DNA of 64,000 nt from Cyclaneusma minus (Eukaryota > Ascomycota > Leotiomycetes > Marthamycetales > Marthamycetaceae). Numbering within the stretch: the first letter of the stretch is position 1; each line of letters begins with the position of its first letter. Below, one piece after another: positions 14,001 through 25,115 of the stretch. The DNA lies in contig JAKZHN010000006.1 of assembly GCA_037179335.1 (NCBI GenBank), positions 62,001-126,000 of the forward strand, in the 5' to 3' direction. The notes beneath the pieces are model-generated. The model saw only the letters and a list, made by a program, of their open reading frames with translations, had not been told where the DNA came from and ran no database searches. Made by a program: the position numbers and the translations under genes.

Positions 14001-14880
14001 TTTATTATTATAATTAATGCATTAATTTTTTTAAAAGAAAGTTTTTAATATAATAATAATAATAAAATATGAAAGCATTATAAATTATATTAAATAATAA
14101 AATTTAAATAATAAAAATTGATAAAGAAATAAATTAATTGGCAAAAAAAACGGAAAAAATAAAAAATAAAATTATTATATAATAAGAAAATTTATAACCA
14201 CCGTAATAATAATTGCATTTAAAATCATTTATAGCCTAGCTATAAATATTAAAGATTTTATAAAAAAAGATTAAATAAAATCTTTATATATAATAAATAT
14301 AAATACAAATTTAAAATATTAATATAGGCTTAATAAAAAAATGATTTAAATTTTATAGCAAAATTGCAAATTTAGCACTATTATTATAATTACGGCCAAA
14401 ATCTCTATTATATAAAATTTAAAATAAGTCGCCGCTAAAATTTTATATTTTATAATTAAAAATATTAAAAGCTATAATATTAAAATTAAAAAATATAATA
14501 AGCGAAAAAAACAAAAAAACAATTGCCAAAAAAACGCATATTAAAAACTTCGTATAAAAAAAAGGAAAGCCTAATAAAAATAAAAAAGCCGGCTTTATAT
14601 AAATAAAGCCTTAATAAGGCCCAATATTATTATTATAATAAAAAAAATACAAAAAAAACCCTTAAAATTTATTAAAAAATTATAAAACAAATTAAAATTA
14701 AAATGCAATTAAAAATTAATATATTATTATTATAAAAAATGCATAATACGCGTATAAAGAAAAAGGGCAAAAAATTAAAAAAACTTAAAAAACCAATTAT
14801 TTAAAATAAGCCGCCGTTATATTAATTTTCCGGCATTTATAAAAAAGGCATATATAAAAGCGGAAAAAACATATATAAAT

Positions 14881-14945
14881 TAATAAAAATAATAAAAATA
14901 AAAATAATAAAAATAAAAATAATAAAAATAAAAATAATAAAAACA
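14881..14945. repeat. Tandem repeat, 15-bp AT unit, about 4 copies
   Basis: Unit AATAATAAAAATAAA repeated about four times near the 3' end of the inner gypsy element. Confidence 0.85.
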
Positions 14946-15194
14946 ATTAAATAAAAATATAAAATCAATTAATAATAAATAATATAAATCATATATGAAA
15001 ACGGAAATTTTAAGAATTAGGCAAAAATAGATTTAAAAATAATTATTAATAATAGCAAATTAATAAAGATTTACCAATTTATATAATTAAAATAAAAAGC
15101 CAAAATTAATAACCAAAGCTAAATATTAAATTACCGGAAAATAAAAATCTGTATTTAAAAGCTTTGAAATTTAAAGCTATATAAAAAACAATAT

Positions 15195-15423
15195 AGGGCT
15201 AAAAAGGGTATTTTGCAAATACTTTATAAAATATATATACTAAAAATGCATAACAAAAGCATTGTTTATTAAAAACGCTAAGCAAGGCTTTTAATACACA
15301 ATATTTAAGCGCTGCCATTTTTATTAAAAAAGGCAGTGGATACTTTTTATAATTAAGAAATATGTATAACGCACCTTATTTCCTAATTTATTTTTAACCA
15401 CTATAATAATTATAAAATCCGTA
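15195..15423 (+). repeat. 3' LTR of inner gypsy element
   Basis: Aligns with 8273-8535 through CTAAGCAAGGCTTTTAATAC, GCGCTGCCATTTTTATTAAA and CTTTTTATAATTAAG. The first bases corresponding to TGTTACAC are not recognisable, so the start is approximate. Confidence 0.7.
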
Positions 15424-18127
15424 TTGCTTAAATTCTTCGCTATTTATCAAACAAAAAAAAATTAGGCTGCTATTATCTTTATATTATTTATATTAGGCTA
15501 AAAATAATAAAAATTAAATATTAATTAAAGAAATAGCAAAAGAATATTTAATTGCAAAAATGGTTTTTTGCCAACTTGTTTTATAATAATGCAAGCTTTA
15601 GTAATTCTTTTAGCTTAATAATTGCAAATAAAAAATAATATAATAATTAAGCGGACTTAATTTTTAATTTTTAATAATTTATAAAATTATATTGGTATTT
15701 TAAAATAAATTTAAATTTAATATTAAGCGCTAAATAGCAATTATTTAGAAATTATTGCTAATATTGCTTAATATAATATTTTCGGCTATTAAAATAAATA
15801 AAAATTAAATAAATTTTAATTAAATATAAAAAAAAACATTATAACGCTTTTAATTAAAAATATATACAATTTAATAAAAATACCAATATAGCTTTAATTA
15901 ATATAGCCCAAATTTTTTAAAAAGAAACAATTGCTTTAATAATATAAAAAGCGTTATTTAAGCTTTTTCAAATCCTAATTAATATTAAAATTATAAAGCA
16001 AAAGCTATAAATAGCCAATAATTAATATAATTTTAGCTAATTTAATAATAAAAACTGCCTATTTTTCATATTTTTTTAAATTCGAATTAAAGGAATAATA
16101 ATTTTGGTTATAATAATAATAGGCTTTTTATTTGCTAAAATAAATAGCCTAAATTTGTATAAAATAAAAATAAAGAATTAATATTATTTTATAAAATTTT
16201 AATTAATAAATCCGATATTAAAGCAATTGCTATTAATTAAAATATTTATAAAATAATTAATGCATTTAAAAAATAAAAATAAACTAATAAAAATAAATTT
16301 ACAAAACCAATTAAGCAATTATAAAAAAATGTAATATTATATATAAAATATTATAATTATAAATATTTAAATAAAAACATAATAATTAATTAAGTTTAAA
16401 ATGCCCTTTAGCAATAATTGAAATTGGAAAATTGCTATTTTTTATTAGCTATTTTATTTAATCGTAACAAAAGCTTTGTGAATTAATCGCTGGTTATTAA
16501 ATAATATTATGATTAATAAATGGAATTTTTAAAATAAAAACAATTAATAGCTATTTCTAATGCTACCGGCAAAGTTGTTTTTACGGCTATAATTTTTTAA
16601 AGCGCCGCTATTATAAAATTGGCTAAATTAAAAATTATATTAAATTGCAAAAATAAATGCAAATAAATTTAAATTTAAATTATAAGCATTAATAGCGGCT
16701 TTTTTAAAGCAATAATTAATTTAATAATTTGGTTTTTTTACGATAAAAACAAAGTTTAAATTGCTAATAATAGGCTTTCTGCTTTTTTTTAAATATATTT
16801 TAAAGCATTTTTAAAAAGGTAAAAAAATTTATAAAATTATCAAATTTTTTAAAAGGCTAAAAGTTAATAATGCGCTAAAAAGCAAAAATTTAAGGCTTAA
16901 ATTAAAAATTAATAGTATTGCCTAATTTAATTAATTAATTATATTTAAAAGCCTTTAAATTAACGGTATAGCCGCGTTTAATATAATTTTTATTGCAAAA
17001 CTAATCAAAGAGTTTTTAATATATAAATATTTATTTATTATAATTGCTTTTTTTAAAAACCATATAAAAAAAGTATAGGCTGCAAGCAATTTTTTTTTTA
17101 TAAAATGCAATAATTTTAAGCTTGGAAATAAGCTTGTTTTAAATTATCTTAAAGTTAAATTTGGTAAAAAAGGCGGGAAATTTCTTTTTTAATTATTTTA
17201 AGCTTTTTTAAAGCTCTTTTGGCTTTTTTAATTTTATTAAAAATAATATATTTCTTTTAAAACGCGGCTAAAATATTTTTAGCTATTTATTAAAGCCAAA
17301 TACCTGGATTATTAAAAATTATAAAAATTAATTTAAATTTAATACGCTATTAAAAAAATATTGGCCGCCTAATTTGCTAATAATATATTGGAGTTTTTTA
17401 AATTTAATACTAAAAATCAAAATATTAATAATAAAAACCTAACGGATATTAAAGGCAAAATTAAGGAAATGTTTTTGGCATTTTAAAGGCTTGGCTTTAT
17501 TGGCTATAAATTTATTGAAATTAACCGCTTGATAATGGTAATTATTAAAAATAATACTATTATTAATATTAAAAAAAAACAATAATTTTTTAAATCGTAT
17601 AATTTTTTAGCAATAAAATTAAATGGCTTTATTTTTTTAAATTACAAATGCGGTTATTTAAATCAAATTAATATTAAAATGGCGCTAAATTTCAATATGC
17701 TTAAAATACGCGTAATTAGCAAAGCTGGCAAAAATTAGTAAAGGAAATTTGGAATTGGTGGTATTAAAGGCTAAATTAATATTGTAAAAAACAAATTAAA
17801 TTTAAAATCCGCAATTGCAATTGCAAAATTAAAATAATAAAATTAAAAGCCTTATATAAAGATTGTATAAAAGCAGCAAAGCCTTTTAAAATTAATAATA
17901 AAATTTAATTTAGTAATAATTATTTTAAAGTAATTTAAAAATTTGATTGGTAAAAGCTGGTAATAATTAAAATTAAAATTAATAAATTTTCATTAATATT
18001 TTATACCGGTTTTAGCAAACATTAAAACGGTTGGCTTATTCGAAATGAAAAATAAAGGCTTAAATTAAATTAAACTAAATTAAAAATAAAAGCAAAGCAA
18101 CTAATAATAAATAAATTAAATTATTAC

Positions 18128-18325
18128 GGTATAAAATAAAAGCAGATTTTAAAAAATAGAAATATTAATTTATATTAAAAAAAAGCCAGAAAAGCTTAGA
18201 AGCTATATATAAACGCTAAGGGCCCAATTTAAGGCGTGATAGTAATAATGGCCCGAGGGTAGGGGGTCGATTAAAACGAAGCGGTTATATAACCAAGGAA
18301 CGGTATAATGCCGTGATAAGTATTT
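18128..18325 (-). repeat. LTR of outer gypsy element (5' LTR in element orientation)
   Basis: Right member of the pair matching 4467-4665. It keeps more GC (GGCGTGATAGTAATAATGG, CCGAGGGTAGGGGGTCG) than the left copy and ends CCGTGATAAG. Confidence 0.75.
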
Positions 18326-19895
18326 TAAATATAAAGCGCTAATTGGCAAAAAACCAACATTATTATTTATATAAATAATTTTATAGCGCAATATAGCCTA
18401 TTAAAATATATTATAAAAAATGCTAATTAATATTTAATATTATATTAATTGCTAATTTTAATAAGCTTTTTAAATATTAAATTAAATTTTATTTCTTTAA
18501 TTGGCGTTTTTGATTATTTAATAAATGCTTTATTAGAATTGGATTATATAACTATTGCTAATTAATGCTTTTATTAATAAGTTTATATAATTACCGGTAA
18601 TTATTAATATAATAAAACAACATTATTTTTTGAAGCTTTTATATTTACTATATTGTTTTTATAGCTTAGCCATTAATATTTTTAAAAAATACTAAAGCTA
18701 TTAATGCTTTTGAAAACGCTTTTATATAATAAAAAGCTATAAAGCTTATTTAGCTATTTTTATAATATTTATAAAATAAATAATTTTAAACAAAAAAACG
18801 GATTATTTAATTCTAACTTTCTTTAAATCGCTATTTTTATAATTAAATATATTTATATTATCCGCTTTTCAAATAATTTAGCTTTTTTATTCCCGCTAAT
18901 TAAATTTATTATATAAAAACTCCGCTATTTATAAAGCAATTAAAAGCAAAATAAAATTTTAAATTTTAAATTTAATATATTATAAAATATAATTAATCCC
19001 GTTTTAATGCTAATCAATCCCCTAATTTTAATTTTTATTATTATAGCTTAATAAATTTATAAATAATAGTATATTTAAAATAAATTTGGCAAAAATATTT
19101 AAAATTAATAAGCTAATAATTAAAAACTAATTTTATATTAAAAATCAATAAAAAATTAAAATCTAAAAAATATAACGCCGGTTTATAATATTTGCAAATG
19201 ATAATAAATACGCTATTCTTTTTTAATAGCAAGGCCAATAAAAACCATTAAAAAATTAATATAATTTTTGCAATAATTGGTATTAAAATATACCTGGTCG
19301 TTATTTTTTGCATTATTTTTTTTATTTAATTCCCAGTTTTTTTATATACTATTCTTTTATTATTTAATCAAAATTTATAATCGGGACCGCTATATTTCTA
19401 TAATTAAAGGCCGTTTTTATTTTTTTGGCGTCCCAAATTAAAAAAACAATTACCGGCTATAACGTCTATAAAAAAACCGCTTTTTGCATAGCCAATATAG
19501 GTATATTAAAGCCTAAAATCTAATGCATTGGCCGCTAAAGCTCCAATTCAATAAAGCGCTATTGCAAATATAATTTGAAATTAAAATTCCAGCTAAGCCT
19601 TTGCTTCCTTATAAATCGCTTTTTTGTTTTTTGAAACAAAAAAAGCAAAAATGTTTATTTTCGCTATTTTTTTAATATAGCCTTTAGCGCTTGGCTTAAA
19701 TTTGGCCGGTTAAATTAGCTATTTCAGCTTTTAAAAACCGCTATTTATAATAGCAATTATATACCGCCAATTATATAAATTTTGTTTAAAAGCCTTTTTA
19801 GCGCTAAAATAGCCAATTTTGCTAGCTATGCCCTATATTATATTAATTTTTAATTAGCTTTTTATTTTTTCCGCATATAATACTTAAAATTATAT

Positions 19896-20330
19896 ATAAT
19901 ATTAATCTATAATAGAAAAAGCAGCTAATTTATATTATATAATTTAATAAAATTCTAGGGCTAATAGCCAAAATCCATTTAATTAATAATATAAGGCCGT
20001 AATTTTACTAAATTATAAAAAATCTTTATAATGCCAATTTTAAAAGCTTTAAAGCTTTAAAGCAGAAATCGCGATTAATTATAGCTTTTAATTTTTTTTC
20101 GGGTTTTATATAAAATTTTAATTTAATTATATAGCTTTAGCCGATTAAACTAGCTATTTTAGCTTTTAAAAGCCGCTATTTATAATAGCGGTTATATGCC
20201 GCCAGCTATATAAGCTTTATTTAAAAGCCTTTTAGCGCTAAAACAGCCAGCTTCGCTGATTATGCCCCGTAATATATTGATTTTTAATTACTTTCTCGTT
20301 CTCTCCGCATGTAACGACTAAGACCATATA
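19896..20330. mobile_element. Short non-autonomous copy of the outer DNA element, tandem to its right end
   Basis: About 435 bp. It starts at a decayed TAATATTAATCTATAATAG (compare TGATATTGGTATATGGT) and ends at ACCATATA (20323-20330). It aligns end to end with 21915-22333 and starts exactly where the right end of the large element stops, so the two lie head to tail without a spacer. The left part is RIP-damaged; the right part (from about 20280) grades into normal composition. It carries inverted segments (AGCTATTTTAGC and GCGCTAAAACAGCC) that could fold as a subterminal hairpin. No coding capacity. Confidence 0.65.
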
Positions 20331-20360
20331 GAATTAATAAACAGCCTTTGATCGGGTGGC

Positions 20361-21120
20361 TCTATAGATAATATGTACAAGATGCTGAAAGCTGAGACTC
20401 ATCGTTCGGATGGGGGCATAGGGGTGACGAGGACGGGTGTGGGGTTGAGTTCCGGTATCCCGTGGGTGAAGTTGTTGGTAGGGCCTCAAGAAGTGGAAAG
20501 ATGCTGATGAATGATTTTACTCTTTGACCAGGTGGTTCTGTAAATATCATGCATGACGTGCTGAAAGCCTAGACTGATGATTTCAATGTTTGGATCGATG
20601 CAGGTCTGAGTCTGAATTCGGAACACCTGTTGAGCCATTCGGAACACCGCTCGCTCCTTGTCCGTTTACGAGCTCTGAGATCTTTGTTTAGAGAGCTCGA
20701 AGCTCCTTGTTTCAGATTAATATCTAGATCCGTTTGTGTTACGGGATTGGCGTATGCGTTTCATACAGAGTCAGTCAAGCATATCAGGGCTGAACCTGAT
20801 ATCATAGCCCCTTTTGCCTAGCAGTAGCAGGATAATCGTTGGGGCTCTCGATGAGGCTCTCGATAAACTTAACAGCTAGAGGTGAGGCTCTCGTGTGAGT
20901 TTCTTGTAGAGTCAGTCCATTGGATAATCGGCGAGCTTTTAGACAAACTTAACAGCTAGAGGTCTGGGATTCACAAGTGTTTCATATAGAGTCAGTCGAG
21001 CATATCAAGGGTGAACGTGATATCGTGGATCTTTGAGTTTGGGTCCAGCGGCAGGTAATCGGTGAGCCTCTAGTAGGCAAACTTAACAGCTGGAGGTCCG
21101 GGGTTCAGCTCCACGTGGAG
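20361..21120. repeat. Two small families of degenerate repeats, no gene
   Basis: First, a ~55-bp segment near 20361-20413 (GCTGAAAGCTGAGACT) recurs near 20534-20594 (GCTGAAAGCCTAGACT). Second, a ~110-150-bp module recurs between about 20755 and 21100: GTTTCATAYAGAGTCAGTC, ATATCARGGGTGAAC, then AATCGGYGAGC and AAACTTAACAGCTAGAGGT (latter at 20865, 20945 and 21079). The last copy ends GGTCCGGGGTTCAGCTCC, which resembles a tRNA T-arm / B box, but no complete cloverleaf is evident. These could be remnants of a SINE-like element; that is only a suggestion. Confidence 0.55.
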
Positions 21121-21914
21121 GGCAGAGCTTTCTTGATACACTTTGAAGCAAAGCTCTATGAGGCTAGCTTTTGTAGCTCGGGCCTTCGTTCTCAGCTTAG
21201 ACAGCGAACTGCCCGATTATTAACAGGCTAGTGAGCTTCACCTTGAATCTACATCGACTTTTCATTCCTATCCAATGACGACAGCACTATTTCTAGAGAT
21301 AACTGAAATCTAACTCCAGACTCTTCGCTTTCTCAATTGTTTCATCAGATGAAACACGCTAAAATTGTACAACTTACCGCGTTAACGGTGCTGCACTAAC
21401 CGCGGAGCAAGGTTGGCTAAGGTACCAGCCGAAAGTAACGTTGCTAGAATAGCCACCCGTGAGGCAATAAGATCAATTATTTCAACACCTTTTCCCATCA
21501 AATAATTAGAAAAACTGAAGACTCTAATCCCAGCATTCAATGACTCTAAAATTTGTGGTTGCGCAATTGAATCTGCCAACACAGCCTGAGATTACTTGAT
21601 TCGCAAATTGCAAGTCACTTTATGTTCATCCACGATCGAATCCGCGCGCATTCGTTCGAGCTATCATTCTGGCCTTCCCGTTGACAAGGTATCAATTGCC
21701 GAGAAGCTACCAATTGACTTTACCCCAGTATGTGTAAATGACATGCATTAATTACTCAAGTAAATGTCCGGATGACTTGCATGAATAGGTTTCCGCACAT
21801 CCGCGACACTCTCACGGAAGGCCCGTCGCAGGCCGGTCTTCTGATGACAGGGCATGATGGAGAAACCGAATCATCGATCGTTGGTTCTCATTCACCGAGA
21901 AAGTATGATATTGG
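21121..21914. other. Intergenic, nothing recognised
   Basis: Normal-composition DNA between the degenerate repeats and the 419-bp element. The short frames present show no domain or start context I trust. Confidence 0.5.
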
Positions 21915-22333
21915 TATATGGTTGGAAGAATAGCTGACCGTTACGTGGTTTGGTGAGGCTTCAGGGCCAAGGGCCAGAATCTATTTAGCTAGCGGTATGT
22001 GGCCGCAATTTTACCAAATTACGAAAATTTTTATATTCCCAGTTTTAAAACTTTTAAAGCTTTAAGGCAGAAATCGCAATTAGCTATAGCTTTTGGTTTT
22101 TTCTCTTTCCCGCCCTATATAGTTCAAGTCTAATTATGTAGACTTAGCCGGTCAAAGCTAGCTATTTCAGCCCAAAAGCCGCATCCGGCGGTCACGTACC
22201 GTCAGCCACGTGGGCTTTGCTTAGCGTTTTTGGCGCTGAAATAGCCAGCTCCGCTGGCTGTGCCCCGCAACACACTGATCTTTAATCACCCCAGCCTTCT
22301 CCTTCCCCTGCATATAACGGACTAAACCATATA
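21915..22333. mobile_element. Short non-autonomous DNA element, little RIP damage
   Basis: A 419-bp copy with inverted terminal words TATATGGT (21915-21922) and ACCATATA (22326-22333). It is the best-preserved member of the family: GC-containing words such as CAGGGCCAAGGGCCAG, GGCCGCAATTTTACC and CCGCTGGCTGTGCCCCGC are intact here and decayed in the copies at 1374 and 19896. A subterminal inverted pair (AGCTATTTCAGC, about 22158, and GCGCTGAAATAGCC, about 22231) flanks about 60 bp. No reading frame belongs to it. MITE-like in size and ends; the superfamily is unknown. Confidence 0.65.
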
Positions 22334-23069
22334 TTCGAGGTATGCCAGTTCCCAGTGCACGGCGCGATATGCTTCTGGTATTGGTGAGATGACGGACGAC
22401 TCAGATTCCAGCATCTGGTTCCTACAGACCCGAAAAAGTTCGCCGGGACTTCCGAGAGCCAGTTGATGGTTGCCGGCGATAAAAAACTTTGTAGCTGATG
22501 GGAAAGTCGTACCACTGGAGTGAGTCTCACAAATGCCAAACCACTTGATATCTGGATCTTTGGATTCCTAGAAGAAACGATAGCCTCGCTTGTCTTTGGA
22601 TAGTCATTGACTAGGAATCGGAGGGGAGCCCGGGACCTGGCAGCCGCAATCGAGCCCAGGACTCGGTGCGGTCCGAGAGACGGCAGTTCGGTTTGGTTTT
22701 CAAAACATAGGATCTCGGGTTTGGGTTGAATAGTGAAACAGACGACCGAAGTGAACAGTAGGACGGCGCTCAACCGTGTCCAGCCCTGACTGACTCTTCA
22801 TGCGTTATGCACTCTTGGTGAAAGCTCCAAAGGCCTGTGTGCCTGTATGTCTGTGGACCTGTGTACCTGCGACCTCTGTAGCTTAGAGTTTTCGCTTTTG
22901 GAAGGCGTCTCCAACTGCTGCTGTCGATCTTCGATTGGACTATGTGCATTGCTACCCTTAGGCTTTTTTTAAGCCTCAGCATGTAGTACGCTGCAATATG
23001 AGTGGCAGCTGAAGGCGTGTGTTAGCAAATGCCCAAGCTCTCGAGGGTAACTCAGCCAGACCAGAGGCC
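22334..23069. other. Upstream region of the hydrophobin gene, no gene recognised
   Basis: A 163-codon minus-strand frame covers 22282-22773 but overlaps the transposon and shows no domain, so I do not call it. The end of this stretch is the hydrophobin promoter. Confidence 0.5.
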
Positions 23070-23077
23070 TATATATA
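23070..23077 (+). promoter_or_regulatory. TATA box of the hydrophobin gene
   Basis: TATATATA (23070-23077), about 190 bp before the chosen ATG. A CT/CA-rich leader without ATG (about 23150-23258) follows, as is common for highly expressed fungal genes. Confidence 0.6.
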
Positions 23078-23258
23078 CTTAAAGGAGGAACCCCCAAAGA
23101 TCTTTTTTCTTCAGTATTCCCAGCATCTCTTCGACAGCGATCAATACTCTCCTACATTCATATCAGAAACTGGTTTTTCGATAACTCTAACACACAACAA
23201 AACCTCAACCAATCTCTCAACTTACAACCACACCTCGACGACTCTTTCAACCGTCAAA

Positions 23259-24430
23259 ATGCAGTACCGCATCGTCTTCACCGCTGCGATGTTCGCTACG
23301 ACTGTATTGTCGGCAGCTATTCCTCAGCAAGGAAGCTCCAACAATGGCCAGATAGCCGAGCAGGGTAGCGGCAAGCAATCCGGTAGCGGCTCTGGATCCA
23401 GTGGATCTGGAAGTGTAAGCGGTCTTGAGGGACTCGGCATGGGTTCTGGAGAATCCGGCGAAGGCCTTGGAAAATTCGGTCAGGGTTCTGGCGAGGATTC
23501 TGGAGAATCCCAGAGTGGTGAGGGTTTTGGTCAACCCAAGAGCAAGCAGTCTGGACAATCCGAGAGTGGTCAGGGATCTGGCAAGGATTCTGGAGAGTCC
23601 GATACTGGCATGACTGCCGACGACTCGAAGGATCCCTTGAGTATGATCACCGACGAGCTCAAAACGATTCTGGGCGGCTTTGGTGGGGGTTCTGGTCAAC
23701 CCGGGAGTGGCTCTCTATTCGACATTTCCAAGTTGACCGATGCCCTTAAACTCCCAGGACTTGGCTCTGGCTCTGGCTCTGGGCTCCCAAAGCGTGACCT
23801 TGAGGAGTTTGGTCAGGGTGCTGGTCAACCAGGATCCAGCTCGGGCTCTTCTCAAGGAAGTGCTTGCGTCGGAGATAGCTGCGCGGACGGCAGCTGGAAG
23901 GATGGATCAAAGGATGGATCGAATGATGGATCAAAGAGTGGCAGCGGATACCCCCAAAGTGGCAGCGAGGGTAAGGGATCTGGCTACCCTGAGAGTGGCA
24001 GCGGATACCCCCAGAGTGGCAGCGGTTACCCAAAGAGTGGCAGCGAGCCAAAGAGTGGCAGTGGATACCCAGGGAGTGGCTCCGGCGGACAGGGAACCTA
24101 CAAGTGCCCCAACGCCGTTGCTCAACCCCTTTGCTGCGCCACCGACGTGCAAGGTGTTGCAGACTTGAACTGCGCCGTCCGTAAGTTTTCCCTCGCAAAC
24201 TTTGTGTGCTCTTATCCTCAGCAGAAACTAACAGCCTCATAGCAGTTAATGGTGTGCCCAGTAGCCTGATGGCGTTCAGATCCAGATGCGCCAACATCGG
24301 ACAGCAAGCTGAGTGCTGCACCATCCCTGTTGTAAGTAGTCATTCCCATCATCTTGTAGTATCTTGTAGTACCTGGCTAAATCAATTTCAACAGCTCGGC
24401 CAAGGTCTCCTTTGTGTTCCCGCTTCATAG
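23259..24430 (+). CDS. Class II hydrophobin with long Gly/Ser-rich N-terminal extension
   Basis: Three exons: 23259-24180, 24246-24331, 24395-24430, with introns of 65 and 63 bp (GTAAGT...CAG in both). The spliced protein has 347 residues. Residues 1-20 are a signal peptide (MQYRIVFTAAMFATTVLSAA). Residues ~22-280 are repetitive and rich in Gly, Ser, Glu and Gln, with recurring SGSG, QSGSGYP and GSGE words and a Kex2-type KR site (PKRDLEE). Residues 281-347 form a hydrophobin domain with all eight Cys: C283, CC292-293, C305, C322, CC331-332, C343. Spacings of 11, 16, 8 and 10 are those of class II; the first spacing is 8, slightly short. Hydrophobins assemble at air-water interfaces and coat hyphae and spores. 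Class II proteins are usually near 100 residues, so the extension is exceptional. The ATG follows CAAA and starts the signal peptide; an upstream in-frame ATG at 23019 lies before the TATA box and is rejected. Confidence 0.93.
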
Positions 24431-25115
24431 AAGCTTGTTATTACGGACCTCCGGCCCTTAGGAGCCTGGGTTTCTTGCGAGTATATTGCAAAGGCAGGAG
24501 CTCCTCTTTTTGGAGTGAATGAATTGCCTTGGTGCAGCTCTGGAACTCGTAGCTTGAAAAAGAGCTTTCCTTTCTGTCTCTCTTTCATGTTTAGTTAGCA
24601 AATCCAGTCATTACCCGTGATTTCCAGTCCCCGTGGCTCTTCTGCTGTGTCTCCGTGAAACTTGTACTCTCTCTATTGATACCAGGCAAAAATCAGAGAT
24701 CCGACTGCTCGAAGAGTAACAAAATGCGTTGGAGTGGAGACGAAATTTGGTACTGTACCCTTTACTAACAAATCATGGCTGCCTTTTGAGCAAGGAGAAT
24801 AACGAGGAAATATCTGTCGTTGATAGGCTCTCTTGTCAAATCTGTCTGTCTTGATTTCTTTAAAAACACCGTCAACTGCAGGGTCAGGTGAGTCGCCCCC
24901 ACGCATAGAAGACAACCTTCGCTGGCTTCTACCTCAGGCAATTCGGCATTCGACAAGGCATACCTGCATCATCGCTCAGTCAGCTTTCAGCTCCGCTTCG
25001 AACGTCATGTTGTCTCCGCTTCCATGTGTCGTGACCTGCTTCCTTTCATCTCAACCACCGCTTTCATTTCGCAGCACTATAGGGAGAGTACGGAAATCAC
25101 CACCTGGTCTCGAAA
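24431..25115. other. Intergenic, no gene recognised
   Basis: Hydrophobin 3' region and upstream region of the HET pseudogene. Short frames only. The last 35 bp or so may already belong to the HET gene, whose start is uncertain. Confidence 0.5.

Larger units (their letters stand above)
8273..15423 (+). mobile_element. Ty3/gypsy LTR retrotransposon, plus strand, nested in the first
   Basis: Bounded by a second, unrelated direct-repeat pair of about 230-260 bp at about 8273-8535 and about 15195-15423. Both copies contain GCTAAGCAAGGCTTTTA, GCGCTGCCA and TTTTTATAATTAA. The left LTR starts with TGTTACACGG, a normal LTR start. Reverse transcriptase homology lies on the plus strand at about 10781-11060, 2.2-2.5 kb inside the left LTR, as expected for gag followed by pol. 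Total length is about 7.15 kb. It interrupts the minus-strand element just on the N-terminal side of that element's reverse transcriptase, so it is the younger insertion, but it too is RIP-degraded. A 15-bp tandem repeat sits near its 3' end. Confidence 0.8.
4467..18325 (-). mobile_element. Ty3/gypsy LTR retrotransposon, minus strand, RIP-degraded, split by a second gypsy element
   Basis: Two direct repeats of about 200 bp bound it: about 4467-4665 and about 18128-18325. Shared words include AATAAAAGCAG, AAGCTATATATAAACGC, GTAATAATGGCCCG, GCGGTTATATAA and ACGGTATAATG. The outer ends are inverted (TTATCACGG at the left, CCGTGATAA at the right), as expected of LTRs. Reverse transcriptase homology lies on the minus strand near 7140-7590. 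Subtracting the inner element gives roughly 6.7 kb, a normal gypsy length. Gag and protease should lie at 15.4-18.1 kb and integrase at about 4.7-7 kb, but no frame survives. Almost every expected C is T on one strand or the other, the pattern of repeat-induced point mutation. Exact LTR edges and a target-site duplication cannot be fixed by eye. Confidence 0.8.
1374..19895. mobile_element. Unclassified AT-rich DNA element with TATATGGT / ACCATATA ends, interrupted by a gypsy nest
   Basis: The left end (1374 to about 1640) aligns along its length with the start of the short copy at 21915-22333: TATATGGT, CAGCTGACC, CACGTGGTTT, CCAGGGCCAA, GGCCGCAATTTTAC, AGAAATTGCAATTAGC. The right end (about 19680-19895) aligns with the second half of that short copy: GGCCGGTTAAA, AGCTATTTCAG, TAGCGCTAAAATAGCC, CCGCATATAA, then a decayed ACCATATA. 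The two ends would therefore bound one element, from which the gypsy nest (4467-18325) must be removed. That leaves about 4.2 kb of internal sequence (1640-4466 and 18326-19680), too RIP-damaged for me to identify a transposase. Size and ends suggest an autonomous parent whose internally deleted relatives are the two ~420-435-bp copies. The alternative is that the 4.2 kb is further unrelated insertions. Confidence 0.5.

Noticed and set aside
14881..14945. Replication origin or ARS
   Set aside because: AT-rich tandem DNA alone is not evidence; it lies inside a retrotransposon.
18203..18391. 62-codon minus-strand frame
   Set aside because: It lies across the LTR of the outer gypsy element and is not conserved in the partner LTR.
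1374..20330. Giant Starship-type element
   Set aside because: No DUF3435 tyrosine-recombinase captain is visible; the block is explained by gypsy elements and a small-element family.
20362..20550. 62-codon minus-strand frame
   Set aside because: It runs through the small degenerate repeat pair and has no domain.
22282..22773. 163-codon minus-strand frame
   Set aside because: It begins outside and ends inside the 419-bp transposon copy and shows no domain.
23247..24324. Long minus-strand frames opposite the hydrophobin
   Set aside because: Shadows of the Gly/Ser-rich repeat; the plus strand has signal peptide, introns and the eight-Cys domain.
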